From contig NC_047062.1 in NCBI RefSeq assembly GCF_902459465.1, positions 17,243,994 to 17,307,993 on the forward strand: a DNA stretch of 64,000 bases, given 5' to 3'. Position numbers and translations under genes: made by a program. The stretch comes from Asterias rubens (taxonomy: Eukaryota > Echinodermata > Asteroidea > Forcipulatida > Asteriidae). Of the stretch, positions 47,032-58,932 are shown piece after piece (positions within the stretch are counted from its first letter, which is position 1; each line of letters begins with the position of its first letter). The notes under the pieces were generated by a model. That model saw nothing but the letters and a program-made list of their open reading frames with translations, ran no database searches and was not told the DNA's origin.

Positions 47032-48224
47032 GGGTACGTTCAGACGTGGGTTAAACTAGTCCTTAATCCAAAAGTGCTAAACTAACCCTGCGTGTGAACG
47101 CAATATTCTGGTCCGCGAGGGTTAATTTGACCCACTGAGCTGGGCTAAACTAAACCAAAAAAATTGGTGGACTAGACTAACTTAGCCCAGGTTTTACGAC
47201 CAACCCCCCGCTGCGAGGCCCAGTAAACCATCGTTGGAACGCAACTGACCTGCTACTTCCGGTCTATTTTAGCCCAAATGACCGCGGCAACAAAGGTGAC
47301 GTCATTCCACGTGTATGGATGGATCGGCAGCGAGTATTGGGTGGTGTCTTCATGAATCCATGGAGCTATATAATATCTCCTTGCGTCTCTCCGCTGCCTT
47401 CCCTTTATGTTACCATTAAGTGTTGGGGCCCCGGTATTCCCCTTCGCCGAAAATGTTTGAAATGGACGTCGCACGAAAACAAGTTCTCATTTTTAGTAGC
47501 ACTATTTAGTTTTTAAATTCACTTCTTCTGTGTGCAACGCTACTTTATGATAACGAACGGGTTTTGCTTTGAAGAAAGTGGCATCTAATCACAGCTAAGC
47601 CACACACACGGGATCGACAATTAAGACCAAAGTTTGGGTTCGAAAACTAGGTTGTATCTGGTTCCTGCCCTCAACAACTTTACGTAACAGTTATACGAGT
47701 AGCAGACTAATGTTGAATTGAAAAACAATTTTTAACGTAACATGAGAATGTGTGTAGGCTACGACTTCTCAATGACCAAGTTGTGATATATTTACAAAAG
47801 TTCACACTCGAAAATAATTTGAAGCTTTCAACAACAACGTGTAAATGTTTCGTTCATCGAGGGCAGTGCGGAACGGAAACTTCAGCGGGCACAATAGAAT
47901 TGCGTTTGTGCTGGGGCCAAGCAAGGATATGAAGTGATTTGCCGTCCTTTAATGAATGGAATACTGATGACCATGAGGTTCGTAGAAACGATAGCGGATC
48001 GAAACCCTGTGGAAAACGCATGGACAATGTAACAAACCGGAACCAGCAAGGTAAGGTTCGCCGATGCAGACCCCAATACAACATCGTGGGCTAGTTTAGT
48101 CCGCTTGACCAGAATAAACTCACTGTGTGAACGCAAGCCAATTTTGGACTAAGTCATGTTTATCTTTTGGACACCCGCGGTGCTCGGATTAAGGACTAGT
48201 TTAACCCCACGTCTGAACGTACCC
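47032..48224. mobile_element. 1.2-kb inverted-repeat transposon with TAA target duplication
   Basis: Ends GGGTACGTTCAGACGTGGG and CCCACGTCTGAACGTACCC belong to ~38-bp inverted repeats that differ by one base insertion. TAA flanks both sides (47029-47031, 48225-48227). A 3-bp TWA duplication is typical of PIF/Harbinger elements. No transposase frame of meaningful length is present, so it is non-autonomous. Confidence 0.82.
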
Positions 48225-48683
48225 TAAGCAAACGGGATAATTGAGGGGGAGCACCCCCTGTTGCGATTCGATGCCCATCCTCTGTAACTACTTCTCACAG
48301 ATGTATCAAATGACGAGTTGCGTTTTAAGTTAACAACAAATCAAGTGAAATCAAGAAAATTGCGCGCTCCCTCGTCAATGAAAGCGTAAAGGGCGGGATA
48401 AACAAAATGGCGTCGATACTGAAAGAACCTGCCGTGTCTGGACAAAGTTTCAGTGAAAATCCCATCTAGTTTCCTGTTAGCTTCAAAATCACGCAATATT
48501 TCCATGTTTTTATTCTTGAAGGAATTTAATCTTTCACTTTCTGGTTTCGTTTGGAATCAGACACCAGTGTAACCAGACACCAGTTTCCGCTTTGTGATGT
48601 CATGATGAAAGTTGTCTCAAATATGTTTAAGACGATAATTTTTTACATCAGTTCAGTTCATCAATAATAACAATTCTTTACCT

Positions 48684-49091
48684 TTAAAGGCAGTGGACAC
48701 TATTGGTAATTACTGAAAATAATTATTAGCACGAAACCTTACTTGGTAACGAGTAATAGGGAGAGGTTGGTAGTATAAAACATTGTGAGAAACGGCTCCC
48801 TCTGAAGTGCCATAGTTTTCGGGAAAGAAGTAATTTTCCACGAATTTGATTTCGAGACCTCAAGTTTAGAACTTGAGGCCTCGATGTTAGAACTTGAGGT
48901 CTCGAAATCAACCATCTAAACGCACACAACTTCGTGTGACAAGGGTGTTTTTTCTTTCATTATTATCTCGCAACTTCGACGAACAATTGAGCTCAAATTT
49001 TCACAGGTTTGTTATTTCATGCATATGTTGAGATACACCAAGTGAGAATACTGGTCTTTGACAATTACCAAATAGTGTCCACTGTCTTTAA
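48684..49091. repeat. Palindromic family I, full copy
   Basis: Starts TTAAAGGCAGTGGACACTAT and ends AATAGTGTCCACTGTCTTTAA. The centre carries 'gaacttgaggcctcgatg' and 'gaacttgaggtctcgaaat', so this copy has a short duplication at the hairpin tip compared with 12351-12736. Confidence 0.88.
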
Positions 49092-49664
49092 TTCCACGGC
49101 AGCTTAGATGTTGTTGGTTTAAGGCGGTTTTTGTTTATGCTCAGCTTTATATGAAATCGGTTTGACAGGGCATTTTGCGAATGATTTTAGTTCTGTCCTG
49201 CCTATAACGTTTTCAACAATCGAAAACATGAATTGGCAATTTGCATGATTATGAAAGATTACTTGTCATCCAATACAAGCTGTGTGCACTGTGCAATAAC
49301 TTGATCGGACATTATTTCTATGAGCGAAAAAGTTGCCACAAGCCCACAACATTGAATTCATATTCCATTCAGACAGAAATATTTCAAGGGATGTTTTCTG
49401 TCATCATTAGACAGTGTAAGTTTTATGGAAATCTAGTTTTATCTTATTACCAACTATGTAATATTCCTTTAGGTAATTTTGCCTCTTCACTTGAAGTCGT
49501 TATCTAGGTCCACGTTGAGGCACATCAATTTATATAGTATTATACATGTAAATACTAATTTTTTTAAGGTTTTCCTTTTGAGAAATACAGGCATTCAATA
49601 GAAAAGTAGCGCAATTATATCGATCGGCGAAAAGCTGCTGCCAATGTGAATGCGGTTAAATTAT

Positions 49665-50052
49665 TTAATGACAGTGGACACTATTGGTAATCGTCAAAGA
49701 CCTGTCTTTTCACTTGGTGTATCTCAACATATGAACAAAATATCAAACCTGTGAAAATTTGAACTCAATTGGTCGTCGAAGTTGCGAGATATAATAATTA
49801 AAGAAAAAACACCCTTGTCACACGAAGTTGTACGCTTTCAGATATTATTTCAAAATCTAATTCTGAGGTCTCGAAATCAAATTCAAATGTTTGAGTGGAA
49901 AATAACTTCCTTCGTGAAAACTACTTTACTTCAGAGGGAGCCGCTTCTCAAAATGTTGTATACTATCAACAGCTCTCCATTGCGTGTTACCAAGTAAGTT
50001 TTTATGCTAACAATTATTTTGAGTAATTACCAATAGTGTTCAGTGCCTTTAA
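49665..50052. repeat. Palindromic family I, inverted-orientation copy
   Basis: Starts taatgacagtggacactatt and ends aatagtgttcagtgccttta. The asymmetric core runs opposite to the copy at 48684-49091, so the two form a large inverted pair 573 bp apart. Confidence 0.85.
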
Positions 50053-50212
50053 GTGGATCGTTAAATTGAAAACGCAAAACATCATAATTGCTCACTCAGT
50101 TGATTTTCGATGACAGCTTTTAAATTCGCGTAAACTGGAATAACGCGACGTTTAAATTAACCTCTTATATTTTGCCAAAAAAATACCGGGAAATGTTGCA
50201 TTGTATAACAAA

Positions 50213-50539
50213 ACGAAGGTCTAAGTGATGTTAAATTTGCATCGGGGATAAAGAATATTAATTTTTGGTTTATACCCATACACCGATGTTTGTTAGCACT
50301 GTATACTAAGTACTTTCCCGAGTCCTGTGAAAAAAATATCACAGGCGTTTTACTCGGGCGGGATTAAAACCCCGGACCCTTGCAATTCTAGAGCAGTGTC
50401 TTACCAACTAGACTACCGAGGTTACCCGGTAGCTAGAGGCAGTTCAAATCCTATGTTTTGGCAGCGGGTACCGCAACAGTATAAGAGATGCTAAATTTGC
50501 ATCGGGATAAAGAATATTAATTTTACGAAGGTCGTAAGT
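50213..50539 (-). mobile_element. tRNA-containing short retroelement, third copy
   Basis: Minus-strand copy of the element at 3385-3729. Flanking direct repeats acgaaggtctaagt (from 50213) and acgaaggtcgtaagt (50525-50539) differ by one base and look like a target-site duplication. The stretch ttaaatttgcatcggg(g)ataaagaatatt occurs at both ends of the insert, as expected from a head-to-tail dimer or circular template. Confidence 0.8.
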
Positions 50540-52334
50540 TTGATTTGTTTTCTTGAGAAAAAAACACCATTGCACATGCCGCCATCATCGCTGAGGTCAA
50601 ATAATGGAACCCGCGCGCAATTTTGTTTTCCCTGTACATCCAAATTGCCATCTCAAACATTTTCCTTAATGATGTTTTTTTTAGAATTCCCTTTTTGAAT
50701 CGATTTAGAAAAAGAAGAAAAAATCCCCATTGAAAAGCACTACGACAGTGGGAATTTTTATTTTCAGAAAAAAATGCAACCCGTGCATGCATCCGCGCCA
50801 CACACAACCCTCGTCCAATGAAACGAGAATTGAGCTTTTGACGTCATTAGGTGTGGTCAATTTCATGACACTGATGGTCGGCTGTTGTGTATCAGACTTA
50901 TCATGAATACAGTATTCTAGAAACTAATAAAGTATCAAAACCTGAGCTCACCTTTTCGGAAAAGAAAAACAATGCGAAACTCTGTTAGCAGTAACCGGAA
51001 TGTTTGCGGGGTATCAAAGGTGTGGTTCGCAGAATGTTAGAGATTGAAGGCATCGAAAGCAATAGCGTTCGAATTCAGACTTTCTGTCATACTTATTCAA
51101 AATAATAAAACTAAAACAATGTTCAGTCGTAGCAATTTTGCAACACCAATTGTCATTTCTCAGTGATGATTGCTTTTGTTTCGTTCATAAAATAGTGTGA
51201 TACGAAGTAATGAAAGTGACTTTGCAATTCACTAACCCAAACACATTCGCTAAAAAGTGTGTAATGATTACAACGAAATCATTGTTTATGACATATGGAG
51301 AAGATGGTATGGGTTCGTACCTTATATGGCCATTTTGATATACATTGTACATTGCAAAAACTGGGGTGTTAAATTGACACCATGGGTGTTGTCACACATA
51401 GCCACATAAAAAAATTATACAGGAAGTAAAATAACACATCCATGATGTCAATTTCAACACCCTTCCAGATCTTCAAACCAACTCGAACACTAAACCGATG
51501 CTGTAAATAGTCTGGCTCCTATCACAAAAAGTTTTTTATTTATTTATTCAATTCATGACAGAAGTTGTACAAGTTTACCCCTCTCTTTGGACGTTTATTG
51601 ACCTCTGGAAACAAAGTCACTGAAGTTTTGCATAATTTATAGAGCACCTTGATCGGCTGTTCAGACCAGGGCCAAACTTCATAAAGCTGGTAAGCAGGGA
51701 AACAAATGCTTGATAAATTTCTTTGCTTAGCAAAACAAAATAGTGGGGCAACAGTCACAGCGATGAAATTAGGTAATTTTGGCTGGTACCTTACTATACC
51801 AACACAAACAAATCATAGAGTTGCTAGTAAGCGTATTTTATAATTCTTTTGGACACATTGACTTTCAAGCTTATCCCATTTTTATCTTAAGACTATTTTC
51901 TGCTTTTCCCCCAGAATTCTTTCGAGCGTTTCTCTTACAATATTGTCCCTTATATAGGAAACTCATAGCTTTAAGAAATAACAAATAAACAAACAAAAAA
52001 AACATTGAGAATTTTAAAGGCTACTATTTTGAAAGTCTCTTTTTAATTTGGTTCTCTGGAAAACGAATCATGATGTCTAATCTTGCAGACTCATTTAATT
52101 GACTACCAATAAACGGTTAGCTTCCTGTCCCTTCCGGCCAATGCAAGCCGATATTGCATTTTACTTTAACTGAACTGCACCCTTTTGTCGATGTCGTCAT
52201 TTTCTGTTGAAATGTTTTGGATTTTTTTTTCTCACGGTGGTCTAATATTGTGTGGTTTTCCATTCCAACGGATGTATTATGTCCATGGTTATACTGAGAT
52301 TTCTTTCAAATAAATGCAAGATATTTTGGGGTAT

Positions 52335-52349
52335 TTTTTTATTTTCTAT

Positions 52350-52380
<31 letters not shown>

Positions 52381-54363
52381 TTTTTTTATATTTTTTTTAT
52401 CTATTGATGTGGAGTTATATTACTCCGTTTATTCAACATTCATCAGCAAAGGCATACATCAAATAAACACACTATCAAAAGACACTCCAGTAAATACTTC
52501 TAAAATATAACAGGCACAGTAAGTAACAGAAGCTCAGAAAATAACAATAATAAACAATAAACAAAATAATTATATAGTTAAATGAATACCGTCTATTATA
52601 TACAAATATCTACAATTTAGCGTGACTCGGGAATCACGTGGTTCGGGAAAAAAAACAATACTGACAACAACAAAAAACAAAAATTAGAAAAACATGATCA
52701 TATGGGACAAAGGAATAACTTGGCCCTTGTAAAAACAGGCAATTAGTAATTAAACTGACTTCGTCCTTAGTGGTGAAACACAAAGCATTGTTCCTAGTAT
52801 AGCAATTTTTGAATGATTCTGGTTTTAACCTGTTCTTTTCCATTCGAAGAAAATATTTCAAAGATATTTTAACTGTGAGATGATGTCGATTTCTGCTGGT
52901 CTGGAATAACTATTAAACACCTTTTTGCATCGAATATTCCAGATCAGCCTAAGCAATTTAGCAACAACGATGGCCTGAACTGGTTTTAGAGCATATCCAA
53001 GAATTCTGTTAGAGTCGTTTAAATAAAAATGTTTGTTACCTGTATATTTGCTAAGCAATCTTTCTACAAAAATCCAAGCATCCAATGTGTGAGAACAGTA
53101 AATGAAAATATGCTCATGAGTTTCTCTTTCTACATTACAGAGCGGGCAAGATTCTTCTCTAACAATACCAATTTTAAGCAAAACATCTTTAGTTGGTAAA
53201 ATTCTGTGTCTAAGTTTGTACATGAATTGCTTATCATCAGGATCCATTAAGTAGTTCTTAAAATCGCTGATCCATATCGCAGACCAATCAAGATCTTGAC
53301 TAATACTGAATATTTTTTTGCCAAATTGGTTGAACTCTAGGAACGACAGTTTTTTTCCTAATCAGGTTGCCGAAGTTGGTCTTGGCTTTAGTTAAATACA
53401 TCGGAGCAGACTCCTCTCCGTTATGATCTTTGATGACTAACCAATTACATAAAGGAGTAGCTGGAACTTCTCTTTTTTCTTCAACAAGGTTATAATCCAC
53501 ATGATGCTTAAGGCGACCTAGCATTCTACCGGCATTAATATTACGTAATGCACACATTTCAGCAATTTCTTTAGAAGAGATCAGTTTACCCTGTTTCACA
53601 ATATGTTTTATCCTGTTAATACCAAAAGAGTTAAGCAAGGTACTACCAAAAGTGACGTTGTCCTTGGTGACGCTAACATTATTCCACAAAGGCATTTCTC
53701 TTGTTTCTAAAACACTAGAATGTTTACAATCCATAATACCTCCTGCTTTATCAAAGGCATCGATCACATCCAATATAAAAGGACGTGGTTTTCAGAGCTT
53801 TTTTTCTGATTGGCAAATATATACCATTCCAAGTGATCACTGGCGCTAGCTTTATTAATCCCAATAGTCAAAGAAATATTTCCATTTCCCTTGAGATGAG
53901 GGGTAGCGAGCTAGCCAGTTTAATTTGAGGCTCATTAATTTGCAGTTAATGTCAACAAGACCCATTCCACCCGAGTCTTTTGGACCAATGATGGTAGCCC
54001 TCTTAATTTTTTCGATTTTACCATCCCAAAAGAAATTCCAGATCATACTATTCATCTTTTTCACGGTTTCCTCGGGACAGGTTAACACGCTGCCAAGGTA
54101 ATTAATACACGGCCCAATCAAAATATTTACAATAACAGACTTGCCATGATAGGTGAGATTACGTTTAGACCATTTATCTAAAGTACTACGGATTTGTGTA
54201 ATTCTCGGACCCCAGTTGTCATTTGGTACGACATCATTCCCAAATATAATCCCAAGGATTTTAAGCTTATCACACCATTGGAAGTTACAAGGTTTGTCGA
54301 CTCTACCCGTCCACTTACCAAGCCACATGCCTTTGGACTTGTCTACATTGAGTTTAGACCCGC
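52335..54363 (-). mobile_element. 5'-truncated LINE retrotransposon relic
   Basis: Minus-strand remains of a non-LTR retrotransposon second frame. 53855-54363 matches the part just after the reverse-transcriptase catalytic core (SKLNVDKSKGMWLG, then DKLKILGIIFGND and an NFFWDGKIEKIKRA block). 53300-53773 is the connecting region. 52858-53247 is the C-terminal zinc-binding domain (CPLCNVERETHEHIFIYC). Frameshifts separate the blocks, one at an A-run near 53311. The catalytic motif and endonuclease are absent. The 3' end is a (TAAA)n tail at about 52348-52385, so the copy is 5'-truncated and dead. L1/Tx1-like by appearance. Confidence 0.85.
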
Positions 54364-55041
54364 TTCCCTTCCGCTTCCCTTTTTTGGGGGGGTGGGGGTA
54401 TTTTAGTTGCAGGGTGCGGGAGTCACTGCCGATGAAAAAGTCTAAAACCGAGATCCAGATCTTAGGAGGTACATTAAAATAATGGCATTTCTAACTTATG
54501 ATCACCCAATAGTGTTTTATATTTCCAAAGAGCTTCGACGGGAACAGTACCATATAGCACATGAGAAGTGGATCAACAAGCATGACTTGTCATTATTATT
54601 CTATTTGGAGAGACCATATACCACGATACTATTTCCAGTGTGTATTTACCAGGCAGAATTTGAAACGTCTGAATTCAGATAAAAGTTGCAAAATATTTCC
54701 ATCCCTAAAATTTCCCATGCCTATAATTACCAGGTTTAATTACTTCCAGTTCTGTCCGGCAAAGACGGCAAAGACGGTGATTTATTTTTTTTTCCTCATG
54801 AAATTGGGGCATGATCTTATATTGTGGTTTTCCATCCGTGATGACCGAGGGGCATGACTCAGTAGGCCTGTTTGGTTTTGACTCATTGCGTGTCTGGCTG
54901 GCAGAGAGGTCCATTTCACCGGATCCAAAGCTCTGTTGTTGTTTTTGTTGTTATTGTGCATATGGTCTAATCCTGTCCTGACACAAATTTACATTGTTGC
55001 GACTGGTGCCCCACTCGTTTTTTGCTTAGCTAAGATACTGG

Positions 55042-55670
55042 TTAAAGGCACTGGACACTATTTATTGGTAGTTACTCAAAATCATTTTTGTTATACAAAC
55101 TTTCTTGGTAACGAGCAATGGGAGCTATTGATAGTATACAAATTGTGAGAAACGGCTCCCTCTGAAGTAGCGTGGTATTTGAGAAAGAAGTAATTTCCCA
55201 CTAAAATATTTGAATTAAATTCGAGACCTCAGCTGAGGTCTCGAAATCAAGCATCTTAAAGCACACAACTTGTGTGACAAGGGTTATTTTTCTTCGATTA
55301 TTATCTCGCAAATTCGACGATTTGAGCTCAAATTTTCACACTGGCATGTGTGTTATTTTATGCAAATGTTTTGTTTTAGTTTTAGTTTTATTAAACTTTA
55401 CACTGGCATAAAAATGTAAATATACAAGACGATACATATAGAGACAATGTACCAAAAAGCTTAAAAATACCAAGCCAGTGAGTGGCGAGGAGGAACAGGT
55501 GACCAGCACCTCTACAAAGCCGTCCTGCCACAAAGGATGTCCCCTGAAACCCACCCCATCCCAAAACATAAAAAAAATAATAAAAAAAAATAAAACGCTT
55601 AAAGGCTTGAGATACACCAAGTGAGAAGACTGGTCTTTGACTACCAAAGGTATCAAGCCAGTGCTTTTAA
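55042..55670. repeat. Palindromic family I copy split by a nested insertion
   Basis: It starts ttaaaggcactggacacta and ends agccagtgcttttaa. The family core is continuous to 'gcaaatgtt' near 55370 and resumes at 'gagatacaccaagtgag' near 55610. The intervening ~240 bp is a separate insert. Confidence 0.82.
55370..55609. mobile_element. Nested insert inside family I copy
   Basis: The insert has T/A-rich ends (ttttagttttagttttatta, ataataaaaaaaaataaaac) and a body with 'gccagtgagtggcgaggagg'. It resembles the 3' end of a retroelement. The family and orientation are uncertain. Confidence 0.55.
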
Positions 55671-56064
55671 GTTGTATTTTCGGCTGACAGCTTTATGAAA
55701 TTGGGCCAAGGTAAATTGAGGAAATCTCCCCGTGTGATGAGGAAGGAAGTGAAAATGCTTGGGTGTGCATCAAATGTTTGCAAATACACTTGTTACAGAT
55801 TTTTACAAATGAAGGGAAAGGAAGTGAAAACTGTTTAACTCAAACTACCAGACAGCTATACAATAGTTATAATTTCATCAAGCTGTTGAGCAGAATATAA
55901 GCAAAATCACCTATGGCGCAGCCATGTGAACTGTGGGGTTTTTCGGCTGGCAACCTATTTCTGTTAAGCAAGATTTTTCTGTTGGTAGAATCTGTCCCAT
56001 GATATGTGTGTACACCTGTGATGTCATGTAACTTCAACCCCGACGGGGGGGTGCGAGGGCCCTG

Positions 56065-56087
56065 CCCCCCCCCCCCCCCCCCCCCCC
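56065..56087 (+). repeat. Poly-C tract
   Basis: An uninterrupted run of 23 C residues next to gggggg and ggccc, in an otherwise AT-rich area. Assembly may be unreliable here. Confidence 0.85.
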
Positions 56088-57871
56088 GTCATTCTACAGA
56101 CGAACACCCTTTCGAATTAAGTGGCGAACAAATTCATAATTAAGGCACTGCTGGATTTTAATCATAGTATTCAGACATTGTTTCATTTGTTTCACTAACT
56201 TATTTTTACCTAAAAATAGTTAGACTAGGCCTACACTGTGTAGCAAAACTGTACATAAATATTTGGAGGCTTTAACAAAATACTACATACGATTACAAAA
56301 TATTTACTATATTTCGTGAATAATTATTATCAAACGGAAGGCTTGATTTTTGAAGATATAAGAATTAAGGCACTAACTATTTAACGGCTAGCATGCTTTA
56401 CTTCTTGAAAATTATAAAACAAAATGCATATATAAGAGTAAAGGCACTAATATTAAATAATGATTATTTATTTATCAAGTATGTAGTGCTGGAAGGAAGT
56501 ATCAAAGGTCAAGATTGTGTGAAGGATACACAAAAAAACACTTGTTTAACCCCGTCTAAAGCCGTCCTGTGAAGTTCGCATTATAACCACTTAATTTTCG
56601 GAGAAAAAAATTCCATCTGAAAGAAAGGCATCAATCGAGAAAGTTGTATCTGAAAACCTTTTTTTCCCCTCTTTTTTTTTTTTTTTTTTTTTTTACATCG
56701 CAGCAATCGATTTCGGTTGTTACAACCAAAATAAGGGACTTTTTTCTCTCGACTCCACGGATTTAAGCCAACAATTTCACAAGTTTGTCTATTTCTGAAC
56801 AGCAAACATTTTAGTCATCATTTGAGTATTTTTTACATTTCTACTGAACAAAACTATACTTTCTTTTTTTCTTGAAAACTATTTACTTTATATATCACAT
56901 TTTAAATCCATACAAAAAACTACATACATTGTAAAACTTAGTTTAAAATACTAAATATACTAAGTCTTAAAATATAATGTTAAAAGAGAAAACCATACAT
57001 TTCGGTATAAACATGCAGCTAAGGTAAGTCAGTTCTAAGGTACAGTATTATACTGTACTGTATTAAAGATTCACTTGAATCGGGTTTACAGCCCACAACT
57101 TGTGGTACATGAACAATGTTGAAATAAATAATGACGCATTATAAGTCGTCAATAAGTTGAAATAAAATCATATACAAAATATAAACAGTATTACACAAAT
57201 TATAAATGGTATTACTTGAAAAACCTGAAAGTACTGTAAGTGTGTTCCAGAGAGATTTATTTCGGTGGCAACGTCATACGTACGCCACTTTTGGGAGTCA
57301 GGGGCAACATCACTTTATAGGGTGTTTGCGAAACTACAAATCGGTTTGAGCTTCGGCTCTGTCAGTTACATAGAAAACTTGCGCTTTCATTAAGGGCTTC
57401 AAATAGTCTGAACTGGCCGAAGTCGTAGTTTCGAAATAACTTCCCTGGCACATGTGACTCCTAAAATGGCGCAATAATATTTGTTGCACCTTTTTATTTG
57501 AGAGTCATGCGTCTCGGACGAATTAAGTTAACAGCACTGTATTGATTCTTCTGGCATTCAAGAAACTCAAATGTGAAAACCTACTTGCATATATCGCATC
57601 CCAAAAGATGCTTTAAAATTCATCAAAAACCAATATTCTGTATAAACAAAATAAAAAATTAAAATTAAAATAACTTCACACCAATTTTGTCAAAAAGTTA
57701 GATTATTAACCAATAATGCCACAAAGAAAAGGCAACATAAAGTTGAGGTACATCTCTTTGTGAATTGTGTGCAGATATAAAACATAAAAATTGAATACTT
57801 TTTGCATCTTTGAAATGTGCCATGTATAAAAGTAACATTCTGAACGGTTTTTATTTAACCTACATGAAAGC

Positions 57872-58192
57872 TTAAAGGGAATGTATACGTTTGATAATCA
57901 CTCTTAAAATTATCGCAAAAAAAACAAACTTTTGGTAGTATGACTAATTTTGAAAAATACTTCACTTCGAAGTAATATGGTTATGTAAAAAGATATCAGT
58001 TTAAACACCCCAAATTTGAACCTGAAAGGCATTACTGTCAGTAACATTTCTCATATTGTGTATTCCTTATAAGGATTACTCTTCTTGTTTGTAGGGACAT
58101 GTTCACATGTTAGTTTGATTTTAGACACGTACAATTGATAAGATTAAAAACATGAACGGTTCCAAACACCTAATGTATGCTTTCCCTTTAAA
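57872..58192. repeat. Distant relative of palindromic family I
   Basis: Ends TTAAAGGGAATGTATACG and aatgtatgctttccctttaa form an inverted repeat; the interior is AT-rich and diverged. Confidence 0.65.
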
Positions 58193-58666
58193 CATTCAAT
58201 CAAAGATGATGTGAGTTGCTTTTTGAAAACATTTGCAGAGTAAAACAGTTAATGAAAGAGAGTGTACAATAAATTCAACCCAACATTCAGCCTTCAGTTA
58301 CACAGTTACCCGAATTTAGGAGTAATCATAAAAAATTACTGTTTTCTAACAAAATGAATTGTAATAACTCACTTCATGTAAAGATTTGTCAAAACTTTTT
58401 CAATCTATTCTTGTTTTTTTGTACATTATTGCCAAAAGATAGTGTAGTTTTAAATATTGCTAAATGAATGCAATCATTTTGAGATATAAAAAATAATTTG
58501 AAAATATTGATGGATGTAAAAAATACATTCTACTTATAAAAAAACATTCATTTGCATTTCAGGTGAGGTTGGTTGATCTTTTGCTATGGCTTAGAATCAA
58601 CACTTACATAATTATGTCCTACCAAAAACCTCATCTGATAATACTACCACCACAAACAATTTTAAA

Positions 58667-58672
58667 TTTATT
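58667..58672 (-). terminator. Candidate polyadenylation signal for galaxin-NTR gene B
   Basis: TTTATT reads AATAAA on the minus strand, about 260 bp after the stop codon at 58933. Confidence 0.35.
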
Positions 58673-58932
58673 GCGTTTGTCTCTCACAAAATTCTATGAT
58701 TTGTTTCGTTATTTAAAATAAATAATACACACATAAATTAATAAATAAACAAGTTTCTAATATAAATAAATAAATAAATAAATATATAAATAGGTAAGCT
58801 CAAAATATACATACAAAATGTCTTTATAATGAATAAATACACCAGAATTAAATAGTCTCATCTTAAATCTTGTTTAAAATATATATTATTTCCTTATGTT
58901 TTAAAATACTAACAGTAGAATGTGGAAGACAC

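Larger units (their letters stand above)
44902..58932. other. Gene-poor region between the galaxin-like genes
   Basis: Fourteen kilobases with no convincing host exon. It holds the promoter side of gene A, the elements listed separately, and from about 56.1 kb AT-rich sequence that probably includes the 3' UTR of gene B. A short start-like frame at 48408 is discussed under rejected items. Confidence 0.55.

Noticed and set aside
48408-48468. Start-like ATG in good context (aaaATGGCGTCG) with a 20-residue frame next to GC-rich sequence
   Set aside because: The frame closes after 20 codons, no good donor is visible, and no downstream exon could be linked. It could be a first exon of a gene I cannot see.
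56581-56805. 75-residue minus-strand frame with a long Lys run
   Set aside because: The Lys run comes from a poly-T tract at 56668-56694; nothing else supports coding.
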